A DNA stretch of 64,000 nucleotides from NCBI GenBank assembly GCA_043807765.1, contig JAZDFQ010000105.1:1-64000 (forward strand). The letters are read 5' to 3'. The DNA is from Stygiobacter sp043807765 (GTDB taxonomy: Bacteria > Bacteroidota > Ignavibacteria > Ignavibacteriales > Melioribacteraceae). Position numbers and translations under genes: made by a program. Under the pieces are notes generated by a model, which saw only the letters and a program-made list of their open reading frames with translations, searched no databases and had not been told where the DNA came from. Position 1 is the first letter of the stretch, and each line of letters opens with the position of its first letter. Shown piece after piece: positions 10,574-18,456 of this stretch.

Positions 10574-11578
10574 TTGCTTAAATTTTCCGAAACTTTTTTC
10601 TCAATTGAGAAAATTATTGCCGGGTTCCAAATATTCATGCACAATCACATTAAAATCGCGGGCGCAATTCTAATTCTTATTCTGGGATTTGGAGTTATTT
10701 CCTATCTACTCAATTTAAAAAACAAGTACCGCGATTACTCCCTAAAATGGCTCTTGTATTATATCAGTGCATATAACGCGGCAATACTTTTGGTTTTAAT
10801 GCGAAAGTATATTGAAGTTAATCTTTCCCCGATTTTAAAATCCTTCCCTTTTACTGAGTTTGTTGGTGATGTAGAGATTATTTTAAATGTTGTAAGACTT
10901 GCATCCATAATTATCATAATCGGTTATTTACGGGAAGCCGACATATCGAAACTTGCAAAAAAGGCGTGTGTAATTCTGGAAATATTAATAACAGCATTAA
11001 TTCTGATTAAATACAGTTTTTATATTGACACAACGATGAACCAATTTGTTACAAAGTTCTTCTATTATTTATCACAAGCTATATTTTATTATGAACCGTT
11101 CCTTTTGATATTGTTATTCGCGCAAAATATCCGGCTTGAAAAGTCGCTCCAAAAATCACTGAACATTAGTTTCGCAGTATTATTCATCATGCGTTATGTA
11201 TTTTTCTTATGTTTCTATGTAATCCCAATCAATATTTTGGGTTACTACGATAGATATTTGCAAGCGATATTAATTCTTTCATCTATACTTGCGTTCAATA
11301 TGATGCCTTTTATTTGGTTGAAGAATTTTTATAATAAATATCATTCATCTGCACCAGATATTAAACCTACAGAAGGGAATTCAATTTTTGAAAAGCACAG
11401 CATCACTGAAAGAGAAAAGGATATTGTAAAGTTGGTTCTGGAAGGCAAAACAAATAAGGAAATTGAGGATGCATTGTTTTTATCAAAGCATACAGTAAAG
11501 AATCACATTTATCACATCTATCAAAAATTCGGGATTAACTCTCGGTACCAGCTTATTAGAATTTTCAAGGATGTTTAG
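10574..11578 (+). CDS. Seven-helix membrane protein with LuxR-type HTH domain
   Basis: A membrane-bound transcription regulator of up to 334 residues. Seven hydrophobic segments fill roughly residues 25-260, followed by a linker and a C-terminal LuxR/GerE helix-turn-helix (about 268-334) with the typical LTxRExxIxxL-like start (ITEREKDIVKLVLEGKTNKE) and the recognition region LSKHTVKNHIYHIYQKF. No receiver domain is present, so the membrane part is probably the sensor. The 5' end is uncertain: a TTG at 10574 gives the longest frame, while an ATG at 10637 starts just before the first helix; neither has a strong ribosome site. It stands alone and divergent to M61, which it may control. The ligand is unknown. 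Confidence 0.8.
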   Translation: MLKFSETFFSIEKIIAGFQIFMHNHIKIAGAILILILGFGVISYLLNLKNKYRDYSLKWLLYYISAYNAAILLVLMRKYIEVNLSPILKSFPFTEFVGDVEIILNVVRLASIIIIIGYLREADISKLAKKACVILEILITALILIKYSFYIDTTMNQFVTKFFYYLSQAIFYYEPFLLILLFAQNIRLEKSLQKSLNISFAVLFIMRYVFFLCFYVIPINILGYYDRYLQAILILSSILAFNMMPFIWLKNFYNKYHSSAPDIKPTEGNSIFEKHSITEREKDIVKLVLEGKTNKEIEDALFLSKHTVKNHIYHIYQKFGINSRYQLIRIFKDV

Positions 11579-12112
11579 TAACATTATTATAAATGAAACA
11601 CATTTAATATTTCATGGGAATAATACATTCAATAATAAAATATTGGTAAATGTTTTCAGATAATGTTCATGTTTCTACTTTTAGACTGTTCCAATAATTT
11701 GAACTGATTTGCTCTTCCGTCTAAAGTTTAACCCCCGTAATTTTAGTTTTTTTCTTTACTTCCGTGTTAGATAGAAGAAGGATATAACCGATTTATAAAG
11801 CCATTCCTATTGTGCTAGTATGTTTCCGTTGAAAGTTTTTAGAGAATTACTATTTCATAATTGGTTTTACTATATAACGATCTAATCAACGCAATAGAAT
11901 CAGAATTGTATTCTAGCATTCTTACAATTTACCAAACGCGGGATTTTTAAGATGGTTCTGCTCAATTGTCTTAACTGACAATGTAGTTTTGGATATTCAT
12001 TCAGCCTTGTTACTTTGCAACTTACTTGAATACACTACGAAAATATTTCACAGAGTAACACTGAGCGAATCATGGAGCAAATATTCTTATAAAAATTCTT
12101 ACGTAAGTTGGG
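11579..12112. other. Non-coding stretch with a decayed dispersed repeat
   Basis: No convincing coding frame. The only structure I can point to is a degenerate repeat fragment at 12047-12078 (TTTCACAGAGTAACACTGAG), of the common CTCAGTGTTACTCTGTGAAA type. The stretch leads into a T9SS-tail remnant and two insertion elements, so it is best viewed as eroded accessory DNA. Confidence 0.55.
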
Positions 12113-12229
12113 TTATTTAAGAATCATAAGTTTTTTAGTTGTTGTAAAACCGCTACTTGTTTGCATTCTATAGAAATAAATTCCAGTTGATAGTTTTCCA
12201 TGCCTCGCGTTGCTTGCAAGGCGGTGTGC
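12113..12229 (-). pseudogene. Remnant of a T9SS C-terminal sorting domain
   Basis: Thirty-eight codons ending in a stop read as the end of a type IX sorting domain: KLSTGIYFYRMQTSSGF, then TTTKKLMILK at the terminus. The frame is closed by a stop immediately upstream (12230-12232), so the body of the gene is gone. A GC-rich imperfect palindrome (12202-12222) sits directly before the SGIYFY strand, similar in place and base composition to the inserts in the genes at 33204 and 34779. The parent secreted protein was probably removed when the neighbouring insertion elements arrived. Confidence 0.8.
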
Positions 12230-12319
12230 CTATTCAAAACCTCGTACGTTATTAAAATGACGATTATAAGCTGAAATCACTATTTTTGCTCTCCTTAAAT
12301 TAATCCTTCAAAACCTATT

Positions 12320-13090
12320 ATGCTCGAATTTTTGCTCGGTTTATTCAAATCCAGGACGCAATTACAGCTAGAAATCGTCTTTTTCATGAAGCAACTCGAA
12401 ATATTGAATCGATCAAATAAGAAACTTCAAATACTGAATCGGGATCGGTTATTCTTTACAGTTATGAAAAGCATATTTTGTAATTGGAGGACTAGTCTCG
12501 TGATCATTAAACCAGAAACGGTTATTAACTGGCATCGCAAAGGCTTCAAATTATATTGGAGATGGAAGAGTAGACACCATGTCGGGAGACCGAAAATCCC
12601 AAAGGAACAAATCGATCTTATTAAACAGATGGCAAATGAAAATCCTCAATGGGGAATTCCCAGAATTCATGGAGAGATCCTTAAACTCGGATTTGAAATT
12701 TCTGAATCGACCGTTCAAAGATATGTACCGAAGAAAAACGGAAAAACATCAGGGCAACAATGGAAAACTTTTCTTAAGAATCATGCTTCCGAAATTATTT
12801 CAATAGATTTTCTTACTGTGCCTACAATTAGCTACAGGCTTCTTTATGTTTTAGTATTTCTATCGCACGAAAGAAGAAAGATTTTTCATTTCAATGTGAC
12901 TGCTCATCCTACTGCTGAATGGTCAGCCCAACAACTGAGAAACGCGCTGCAAGATTCTGAAACACCAATGTTCCTAATTCGAGACCGTGACACTAAATTC
13001 GGAAGTTTATTTTCTCAAACCGTTTGTGGTTTTCGGAATTCAAGAGTTAATAACTGCTTATCGTTCGCCATGGCAAAATGGTTATGTTGA
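12320..13090 (+). pseudogene. Integrase-core (rve) transposase, 5' part, frameshifted
   Basis: First part of a DDE transposase with an integrase core of the IS481/IS3-like kind. A helical N-terminus is followed by the PETVINWHRKGF segment, an HTH-like region (NPQWGIPRIHGEILKLGF) and the start of the catalytic core: the first aspartate in IISIDFLTVP and the second in IRDRDTKFG. The frame then slips near 13000-13010, and the correct continuation lies in the next frame (12987-13187). A third piece follows the inserted IS5-like element at 14389-14528. With two breaks the enzyme cannot be made from this copy. Confidence 0.85.
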
Positions 13091-13185
13091 AAGAGTCATA
13101 GGAAGTACTAGAAGAGAATTTATAGATCATGTAATTGTTATGAATGAAAGGCATTTGAGAAAACTTCTGAAGGAATATTTTCATT
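12987..13185 (+). pseudogene. Integrase-core transposase, middle part
   Basis: Continues the transposase after the frameshift. It contains the block ITAYRSPWQNGYVERVIGS, whose glutamate is the last catalytic residue of the DDE triad, and then MNERHLRKLLKEYFH, where the IS5-like element cuts the gene. The residues that should follow (YYNYQRTHLGLD) are found on the far side of that element. Confidence 0.85.
13180..13185. repeat. Left target-site duplication TTCATT
   Basis: The six bases TTCATT immediately before the IS5-like element recur immediately after it at 14386-14391. Removing the element plus one copy restores an uninterrupted transposase frame (LKEYFHYYNYQRTHLG), which supports this as the true duplication. 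Confidence 0.85.
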
Positions 13186-14385
13186 GAAACTGCTGAAAAA
13201 TAATAGATAATTTAAAAACTTTTATGATAATAGCGTTGTAAGAGAGTAAACAAAAAAGAGAAGCTGATGCGCACCAACAAGATTAATAATGTGGATTTGT
13301 TTACCCTAGCAGCCAACGAAGGATTTGAAAAACACATAAAGACCCAAAGCAAAAGAGCGCTGGAAAGAATATACCAGAAAATAAACTGGAAAGAACTCAT
13401 AACTCCGATAGCAGAGAAACTTGAAAATAGTAAAAATAAAAAAACGTTAGCCGGAAGAAGTCCGTTTTCTCTCGAGGTAATAGTAAAATGTTTCATACTC
13501 CAAACAATATATAATCTCTCAGACCAAAGAATGGAAGAAGAAATAGCCGATCGAAGAAGTTTTCAAATATTCTTAAACCTAAACAGTGGGGATTCAATCC
13601 CGGATGAAACAACATTAGTGCGCTACCGGAAAACATTTTCTTCTATTGGATTAGATAAAATGCTATTTGAAAGATTCAACAAACAACTTGAGCAAAAGCA
13701 ATTGATAGTAGGTAAAGGAACAATTGTGGATGCGACTATCAAACAAGCCCAAGCAACGCCCTCAAGCAATAAAGACCAGGATGCAAACTTCACCAAGAAA
13801 CGAGGTAAAACATATTTTGGCTACAAAGGACATATAGCCATTGATGAAGAGAGCCAAATCATAAAGCGGCTTGAATTTACCAAAGCAAGCGTTCATGACT
13901 CCAGTGAATTTGATAACCTTGTTGATTACACTGAAGAAGCTGTATTTGCCGATAAGGGTTATGCTAACAAAAATAGAAGCAAAAAACTCGAATCAATGGA
14001 CATCTTTGACGGCATCTTAGAAAAAGGTTACCGGAATAAGCCATTAAGTAAAATCCGGAAGAAAGTGAACCGGTTACTTTCTAGTGTCAGAAATACGGTA
14101 GAGAAAACATTTGCCTACATGAAAAATGTTTTGGGCTATGACCGGTGTAGTTATTACGACCTTGAAACAAACCGTTTTGAATTTACCTTTGCAGCACTAG
14201 TTTTTAACATTAGGAGAATGATATCGTTGACTACCTAATCTCTGCTAATGTGAGTCAACTAACGACTCACTAGAGCAGACAACACTTTTTCAAAGAACTA
14301 TTTTTTACTGATTCATTTGATTTTTTTTCAAAAAAACAGCTTTACATAAAATTGTCGCTAACTAACTGAATTTTTCAGATGTCTC
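13186..14385 (+). mobile_element. IS5-like insertion sequence, 1200 bp, complete
   Basis: A complete element bounded by 16-bp terminal inverted repeats, GAAACTGCTGAAAAAT (13186-13201) and the complement of GAGACATCTGAAAAAT (14370-14385), with 13 of 16 positions matching. It is flanked by TTCATT duplications and contains one intact transposase gene (13267-14238). It is inserted inside an older, decayed integrase-type transposase gene, so it arrived later. The imperfect ends and intact gene suggest it could still be mobile, which is not proven. Family is judged from the transposase and the GAGAC-type ends; a 6-bp duplication is longer than the 4 bp usual for the IS5 subgroup. Confidence 0.88.
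13267..14238 (+). CDS. IS5-like DDE transposase
   Basis: A 323-residue transposase with an N-terminal DUF772-type helical domain (about 60-140, with SPFSLEVIVKCFILQ) and a DDE_Tnp_1-type catalytic core. The catalytic residues are visible: GTIVDATI for the first aspartate, VFADKGYANK for the second, and RNTVEKTFAYMK for the glutamate. Length is usual for IS5-family enzymes and the frame is unbroken. It catalyses cut-and-paste movement of the surrounding 1200-bp element. A GAG-rich patch about 10 bases before the ATG serves as a weak ribosome site. Confidence 0.92.
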   Translation: MRTNKINNVDLFTLAANEGFEKHIKTQSKRALERIYQKINWKELITPIAEKLENSKNKKTLAGRSPFSLEVIVKCFILQTIYNLSDQRMEEEIADRRSFQIFLNLNSGDSIPDETTLVRYRKTFSSIGLDKMLFERFNKQLEQKQLIVGKGTIVDATIKQAQATPSSNKDQDANFTKKRGKTYFGYKGHIAIDEESQIIKRLEFTKASVHDSSEFDNLVDYTEEAVFADKGYANKNRSKKLESMDIFDGILEKGYRNKPLSKIRKKVNRLLSSVRNTVEKTFAYMKNVLGYDRCSYYDLETNRFEFTFAALVFNIRRMISLTT

Positions 14386-14391
14386 TTCATT
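14386..14391. repeat. Right target-site duplication TTCATT
   Basis: Second copy of the six bases at 13180-13185, directly after the GTCTC end of the IS5-like element. Confidence 0.85.
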
Positions 14392-14528
14392 ATTACAATT
14401 ATCAACGTACACATCTTGGCTTGGATAAAGATTCTCCGGAATCCCGTGCCATACAGGTAATTGGCAAAATCGAGAAAGTCCCGGTAGCCAACGGGTTGCA
14501 TAACTATTACTTTAGAAAAGCTGCGTAG
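14389..14528 (+). pseudogene. Integrase-core transposase, 3' part
   Basis: The last ~45 codons of the interrupted integrase-type transposase resume right after the IS5-like element: HYYNYQRTHLGLDKDSPESR, then a tail ending in NYYFRKAA and a TAG at 14526-14528. The family's usual C-terminus (HxxRTHxxLDKDxPExR ... GGLHHRYxRxAA) is clearly recognisable. Together with 12320-13185 it defines a broken gene about 1 kb long once the inserted element is removed. Confidence 0.85.
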
Positions 14529-15025
14529 TTAATTCTCAGAATTACCCCCTCCTTTAAAGTCTTTATTGATCGATACATTTTCATATTTACTTTCGGTAAA
14601 ATTCCTTCGGTAATGCAATTTTCAGACTAATATTCGGTTGGACTCCCTTGGAATCTTGCTCTCTACTTATGAAAATCATTTCATAGCGCAAGTTTATAAA
14701 GCAATTTTAGCTACATTTTGAATAAAGAATAGACACACATCTAAACAGACCCTTTTTAAAAACAAAAAACCTCGAAAACAGCCTTATTTTGCTATAATCG
14801 AGGTTTTATTTTTACTTGAGGAGAGTGAGGGATTCTACTGACTCTCATATTTATTGCGTTTTCGGTCAATAAAAGCATCTTTTCAAAATATTGAGACCAT
14901 TTTGTGACCAACTCATTTACAAATACAACCCACTACACCGTCTACACAGTATTTGATTCACAGTCACTCTAACGCTTTATATCTATAAAACTGCAAATCT
15001 AGTTTTTAAAAGTATGAGTATATAC
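14529..15025. other. Non-coding stretch after the IS cluster
   Basis: No coding frame. It contains the stem-loop at 14766-14807 and, just beyond it (14818-14835), the string GAGGAGAGTGAGGGATTC, which resembles the complement of a tRNA 3' end (GAATCCCTCACTCTCC). No complete tRNA can be folded around it. I could not identify the right end of the older integrase-type IS here. Confidence 0.5.
14766..14807. terminator. 10-bp inverted repeat with A/T flanks
   Basis: Perfect arms AAAACCTCGA (14766-14775) and TCGAGGTTTT (14798-14807) around a 22-base loop, followed by TATTTTT on the plus strand and preceded by an A run, so it could terminate in both directions. It lies between the IS cluster and the symporter gene. 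Confidence 0.5.
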
Positions 15026-16669
15026 TTACCAGAATAATGCATACAAGACCACAACTACAATCAATATCGCATATGCACTAACATTAAATACTGAATCGGT
15101 TTTAAATAATTTCGCGGTTAACTTTAATCCCTTAGGATCATCATCTTCATCAGATGTAGTTAAACTTACTCCAACCACTATTGCGATTGTAATTAACATC
15201 GTATAAAACATTTGATCCATCCAGGGTAAGTCAACTACCGTGGATTTCAATCCTAATGCAACCAGTATAGAAGATAATACGCCAATTATTGCTGCTTTGT
15301 TTGTTGTTTTTTTCCAAAACAGTCCGAGCAAGAATATTGCAAGAATTCCGGGACTTACTAAACCAGTATACTCTTGAATGTATTGAAACATTTGAGGAAT
15401 ATTTCCCATAACCGGAGCTAATACAACGCTAATAATTAACGCTATTGCTGCTGTAATTCTTCCGACTGTAACAAGTTTCTTTTCGGAAGCTGTTTTATTT
15501 ATATATGGTCTATAAATATCCATTGTAAAAATTGTTGAAGTAGAATTTAACATGGAGGCCAAGGAAGAAACAATTGCCGCCGTTAAAGCAGCTAATACCA
15601 ATCCTTGAAATCCAGCGGGAACAAACTTACTGATTAGCCACGGATAAGATTTATCATAATTGATTGAGCCATCAGCTTTTGTAAACGCTTCTGTAATACC
15701 AGCAATCCCAACGGTTCCGTCTGGCTGCGAAAACATTACATATGCAACAATTCCCGGAATTACAACAATGAAAGGGATTATTAATTTTAATGCTGCTGCG
15801 AAAGCTATACCTCTTTGTGCTTCTTTGAGTGATTTAGCTGCTAAAGTTCTTTGTATAATGTATTGATTAAAGCCCCAATAATAGAGATTAGCAACCCAAA
15901 GACCACCAAGCAAAACAGCTATTCCGGGCAGATTAAAAAATTCCGGATTATCACGTGTTATCATCATGTGAAATTTTTCCGGCGCTTTATCAATAATATG
16001 ACTTAGTCCACTAAAGAGCCCACCATCGGGAGTAACTGCTTGAACTGCAAATATTGTTGTTACCAAACCTCCAAAAATCAAAAGAACTACTTGAACAGCA
16101 TCTGTCCAAGCTACTGCCGATAATCCGCCATATAAAGAATAAGCAGCAGCAATAAATGCTAATCCCAATATTGCATAGAATATTAAACTACCATCCCCGG
16201 TACCGATGATAGTATCAATAGCTTTTCCGCCTAAGAACAACACTGATGTTAGATTAACAAAAATGAAAAGTGCAACCCAGAATACGGCAAGTATAGTTTT
16301 AAGATTTGTACTAAATCGTTGTTCAATGAATTCCGGAATTGTGTACAATCCTTTTTCGATAAATATTGGCAAAAAGAATTTACCAACGATCAGTAGTGTT
16401 ATTGCAGCCATCCATTCGTACGAAGCTATTGCTAAACCAACGGCAAAACCGGAGCCGGACATTCCAATAAACTGTTCTGCTGAAATATTGGCTGCAATAA
16501 GAGACGATCCTATTGCCCACCATGGAAGAGAATTTCCAGCAAGAAAATAATCTTTTGAATCCTTTTGATGCCCTTTCTTCGAGCGTGATACCCATAACCC
16601 TAAAAAAACTATAAGTAATATGTAAGCAGCAAATATTCCATAATCCAATAAAGAAAAACTCATTTGCAC
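15026..16669 (-). CDS. vSGLT-like sodium/sugar symporter
   Basis: A 547-residue member of the solute:sodium symporter family, with about 14 membrane helices over the whole length. It resembles the Vibrio Na+/galactose transporter vSGLT closely: the segments NLPGIAVLLGGLWVANLYYW, GFNQYIIQRTLAAKS and SLASMLNSTSTIFTMDIYRP contain the sodium and sugar-contact regions known from that protein. It would import a hexose with Na+ across the inner membrane. It is a single-gene unit with a 500-bp leader, in which a hairpin (16772-16800) sits about 100 bp before the start. Galactose or a related sugar is the natural guess, in keeping with the alpha-galactosidase at 57 kb. Confidence 0.88.
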   Translation of the reverse strand: MQMSFSLLDYGIFAAYILLIVFLGLWVSRSKKGHQKDSKDYFLAGNSLPWWAIGSSLIAANISAEQFIGMSGSGFAVGLAIASYEWMAAITLLIVGKFFLPIFIEKGLYTIPEFIEQRFSTNLKTILAVFWVALFIFVNLTSVLFLGGKAIDTIIGTGDGSLIFYAILGLAFIAAAYSLYGGLSAVAWTDAVQVVLLIFGGLVTTIFAVQAVTPDGGLFSGLSHIIDKAPEKFHMMITRDNPEFFNLPGIAVLLGGLWVANLYYWGFNQYIIQRTLAAKSLKEAQRGIAFAAALKLIIPFIVVIPGIVAYVMFSQPDGTVGIAGITEAFTKADGSINYDKSYPWLISKFVPAGFQGLVLAALTAAIVSSLASMLNSTSTIFTMDIYRPYINKTASEKKLVTVGRITAAIALIISVVLAPVMGNIPQMFQYIQEYTGLVSPGILAIFLLGLFWKKTTNKAAIIGVLSSILVALGLKSTVVDLPWMDQMFYTMLITIAIVVGVSLTTSDEDDDPKGLKLTAKLFKTDSVFNVSAYAILIVVVVLYALFW

Positions 16670-17200
16670 TCCTTAAGTAATCTATTTATTAATAACTATT
16701 ATTTATCAAGCCAAAGTACTGGTAGTCTAATAGGAAAAGTTCTGATCAATTCTTCTTCTTTGTAAGATGTGCCCATTTCGACTTATCTTCGATGAATGGG
16801 AGAATATAATATAACAGATTTCAAACACAGTTCATTTTTTTTGATTCCCTAATCAAAACTTCAATGAAAATATCCCGGCCTAGTCTATCTGGCTATCAGA
16901 ATTATAATGAAAATATGCACAAGTTTTTTTGCTCTTTTAATCTCAGCATGAATAGACGTTAAAGTTCTTTACTTAAAAGCTAAGCAAAATTGTACAGAAG
17001 ATTTTGACTTTTTACAACATCATCTAGAAAAAAACACATGTTGACTGCTCAGCTATTCTATTTTAGCTGGAAATATTTCTACATGTTTATAAATTCAGAT
17101 AAGGTAGAAAAATTACTTAAATTTATTTGGATCTGGTTTAAATATTGAATGCTGTCCTATTAATGAAGCTTCTCGCCGTAAGCAGCGGGGAATTCAAACC
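16670..17200. other. Long leader/intergenic region before the symporter
   Basis: No gene. An imperfect hairpin (CCCATTTCGA paired with TCGATGAATGGG, 16772-16800) lies about 100 bp upstream of the symporter start and could be a regulatory site. At its far end, repeat copy R1a (17162-17210) overlaps the stop codon of the cysteine-synthase-like gene. Confidence 0.45.
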
Positions 17201-17210
17201 CTAGTGATTA
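17162..17210. repeat. Dispersed repeat R1, copy a
   Basis: A 49-bp unit with the core CTCGCCGTAAGCAGC and the tail TAGTGATTA. It matches the copy at 33019-33067 at about 41 of 49 positions. The core is partly palindromic (CGCTGC ... GGCG), like REP elements. This copy overlaps the end of the cysteine-synthase-like gene and supplies its stop codon. Confidence 0.75.
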
Positions 17211-18271
17211 ATCTGCTCAAAACAATCATCAGATTCACAGCAAGTATAGCAAACTCGTTTTAATGCTCTAACACTTTTCAAGTTAACTTGCGGCGAATAA
17301 AAGTACGGTTTAATTGGTTCTTCTCTTAATAAGTCGGTGCTTAAATATTTTTTGTTGTCATCAGGAAAAACAGTTACAACTATAGAATCAGTCCCAAGTT
17401 CTTCTTGAACTTTTAGAGCACCGATAAAATTTGCGCCCGAGGAAATCCCGACTGCAATTCCAAGTTCAGAAGCGAGTTTTTGAGCCATGATTATAGCATC
17501 TCCATCGTCAACATCAACAATCGAATCTAGCGAACTCAAGTCAAGTATATCCGGAACAAACTCATCCGATATTCCCTGGATACGATGCTTACCTACTTTG
17601 TAGCCAGTCTTTAGAGTTGGCGAATTAGATGGTTCAAGTGGGAATACTTTTATGTTTGGATACTTCTCCTTAAGAAATTTTCCCGTCCCCATTATTGTTC
17701 CGCCGGTTCCAACTCCGGCAACAAATGCGTCTGGAACAATCGAATGATTTTTCAATTGTGACCAAATTTCCGGACCGGTTGTTTTATAGTGCGCTTCAAC
17801 ATTATCATTATTGGAAAATTGTCTTGAAAGAAACGAATTGGGAGTTTTAAGCGCTAATTCTTCCGCCATTTTTATTCCACCAAGAAATCCACCATCTTCT
17901 TTGCTAACTAAGGTTATTTCCGCACCTAAACTTTTAATAAGATTTATTCTTTCTGAGCTCATCCAGTTAGGCATAAATATTACTACTTTATGACCGAGAG
18001 TACGTCCAATTGCTGAGAAAGCAATACCCGTATTTCCGCTTGTTACTTCTATTATCTTTCCGCCGCTGTTAAGGTTGCCAGTAAGATATCCTTGTTGCAG
18101 AATGTGAAAAGCCATACGATCTTTGATGCTTCCAGTCATATTTAAGTTTTCTGATTTGGCGTAAACTTTGCGTTCTCGACCAGCGAATTCAAATGTTACT
18201 TCAAGTAATGGTGTATTGCCGATAAGACTTGTTAAGTTTTTTATTTTTTTTTGTGCTCGTTGATGAATCAT
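17201..18271 (-). CDS. PLP-dependent cysteine-synthase family enzyme
   Basis: A 356-residue fold-type II PLP enzyme of the CysK/CysM group, which makes cysteine from O-acetyl- or O-phosphoserine and sulfide. The Schiff-base lysine is K50 in TGSIKDRMA, the substrate loop SGNTG is at 76-80, and the phosphate-binding GVGTGGT loop is near 190. A C-terminal tail holds the cysteine-rich segment RVCYTCCESDDCF, which is not part of the core fold and might bind a metal or act in redox control. The stop codon lies inside a dispersed repeat. Cysteine synthesis would use sulfide, so any link with the sulfatases nearby is only indirect. Confidence 0.82.
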   Translation of the reverse strand: MIHQRAQKKIKNLTSLIGNTPLLEVTFEFAGRERKVYAKSENLNMTGSIKDRMAFHILQQGYLTGNLNSGGKIIEVTSGNTGIAFSAIGRTLGHKVVIFMPNWMSSERINLIKSLGAEITLVSKEDGGFLGGIKMAEELALKTPNSFLSRQFSNNDNVEAHYKTTGPEIWSQLKNHSIVPDAFVAGVGTGGTIMGTGKFLKEKYPNIKVFPLEPSNSPTLKTGYKVGKHRIQGISDEFVPDILDLSSLDSIVDVDDGDAIIMAQKLASELGIAVGISSGANFIGALKVQEELGTDSIVVTVFPDDNKKYLSTDLLREEPIKPYFYSPQVNLKSVRALKRVCYTCCESDDCFEQINH

Positions 18272-18456
18272 TTTCTGATCTCTGTCAATATTGGATTTTT
18301 TAGATATGAGATGTTTACTATTGAGTAAAATATTGGAGTTTTTTTAAAACTTATAATTAGAAATAATTTTAGGGTTATTAAACTTTACATCCTTTTTTTA
18401 TTGCTATTGGATTTATATACTAAAGTGTACGAAATGTTATAAATATCAACTACTTA

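Noticed and set aside
12226..12319. Left inverted repeat of the older integrase-type IS
   Set aside because: I compared the sequence before 12320 with that after 14528 and found no convincing matching ends.
14818..14846. A tRNA gene
   Set aside because: Only a 3'-end-like string is present; no acceptor, D or anticodon arms can be formed from the flanks. Kept as a finding only.
16772..16800. Riboswitch in the symporter leader
   Set aside because: Only one imperfect hairpin is visible and it fits no riboswitch class I know; left as a possible regulatory hairpin in the leader entry.
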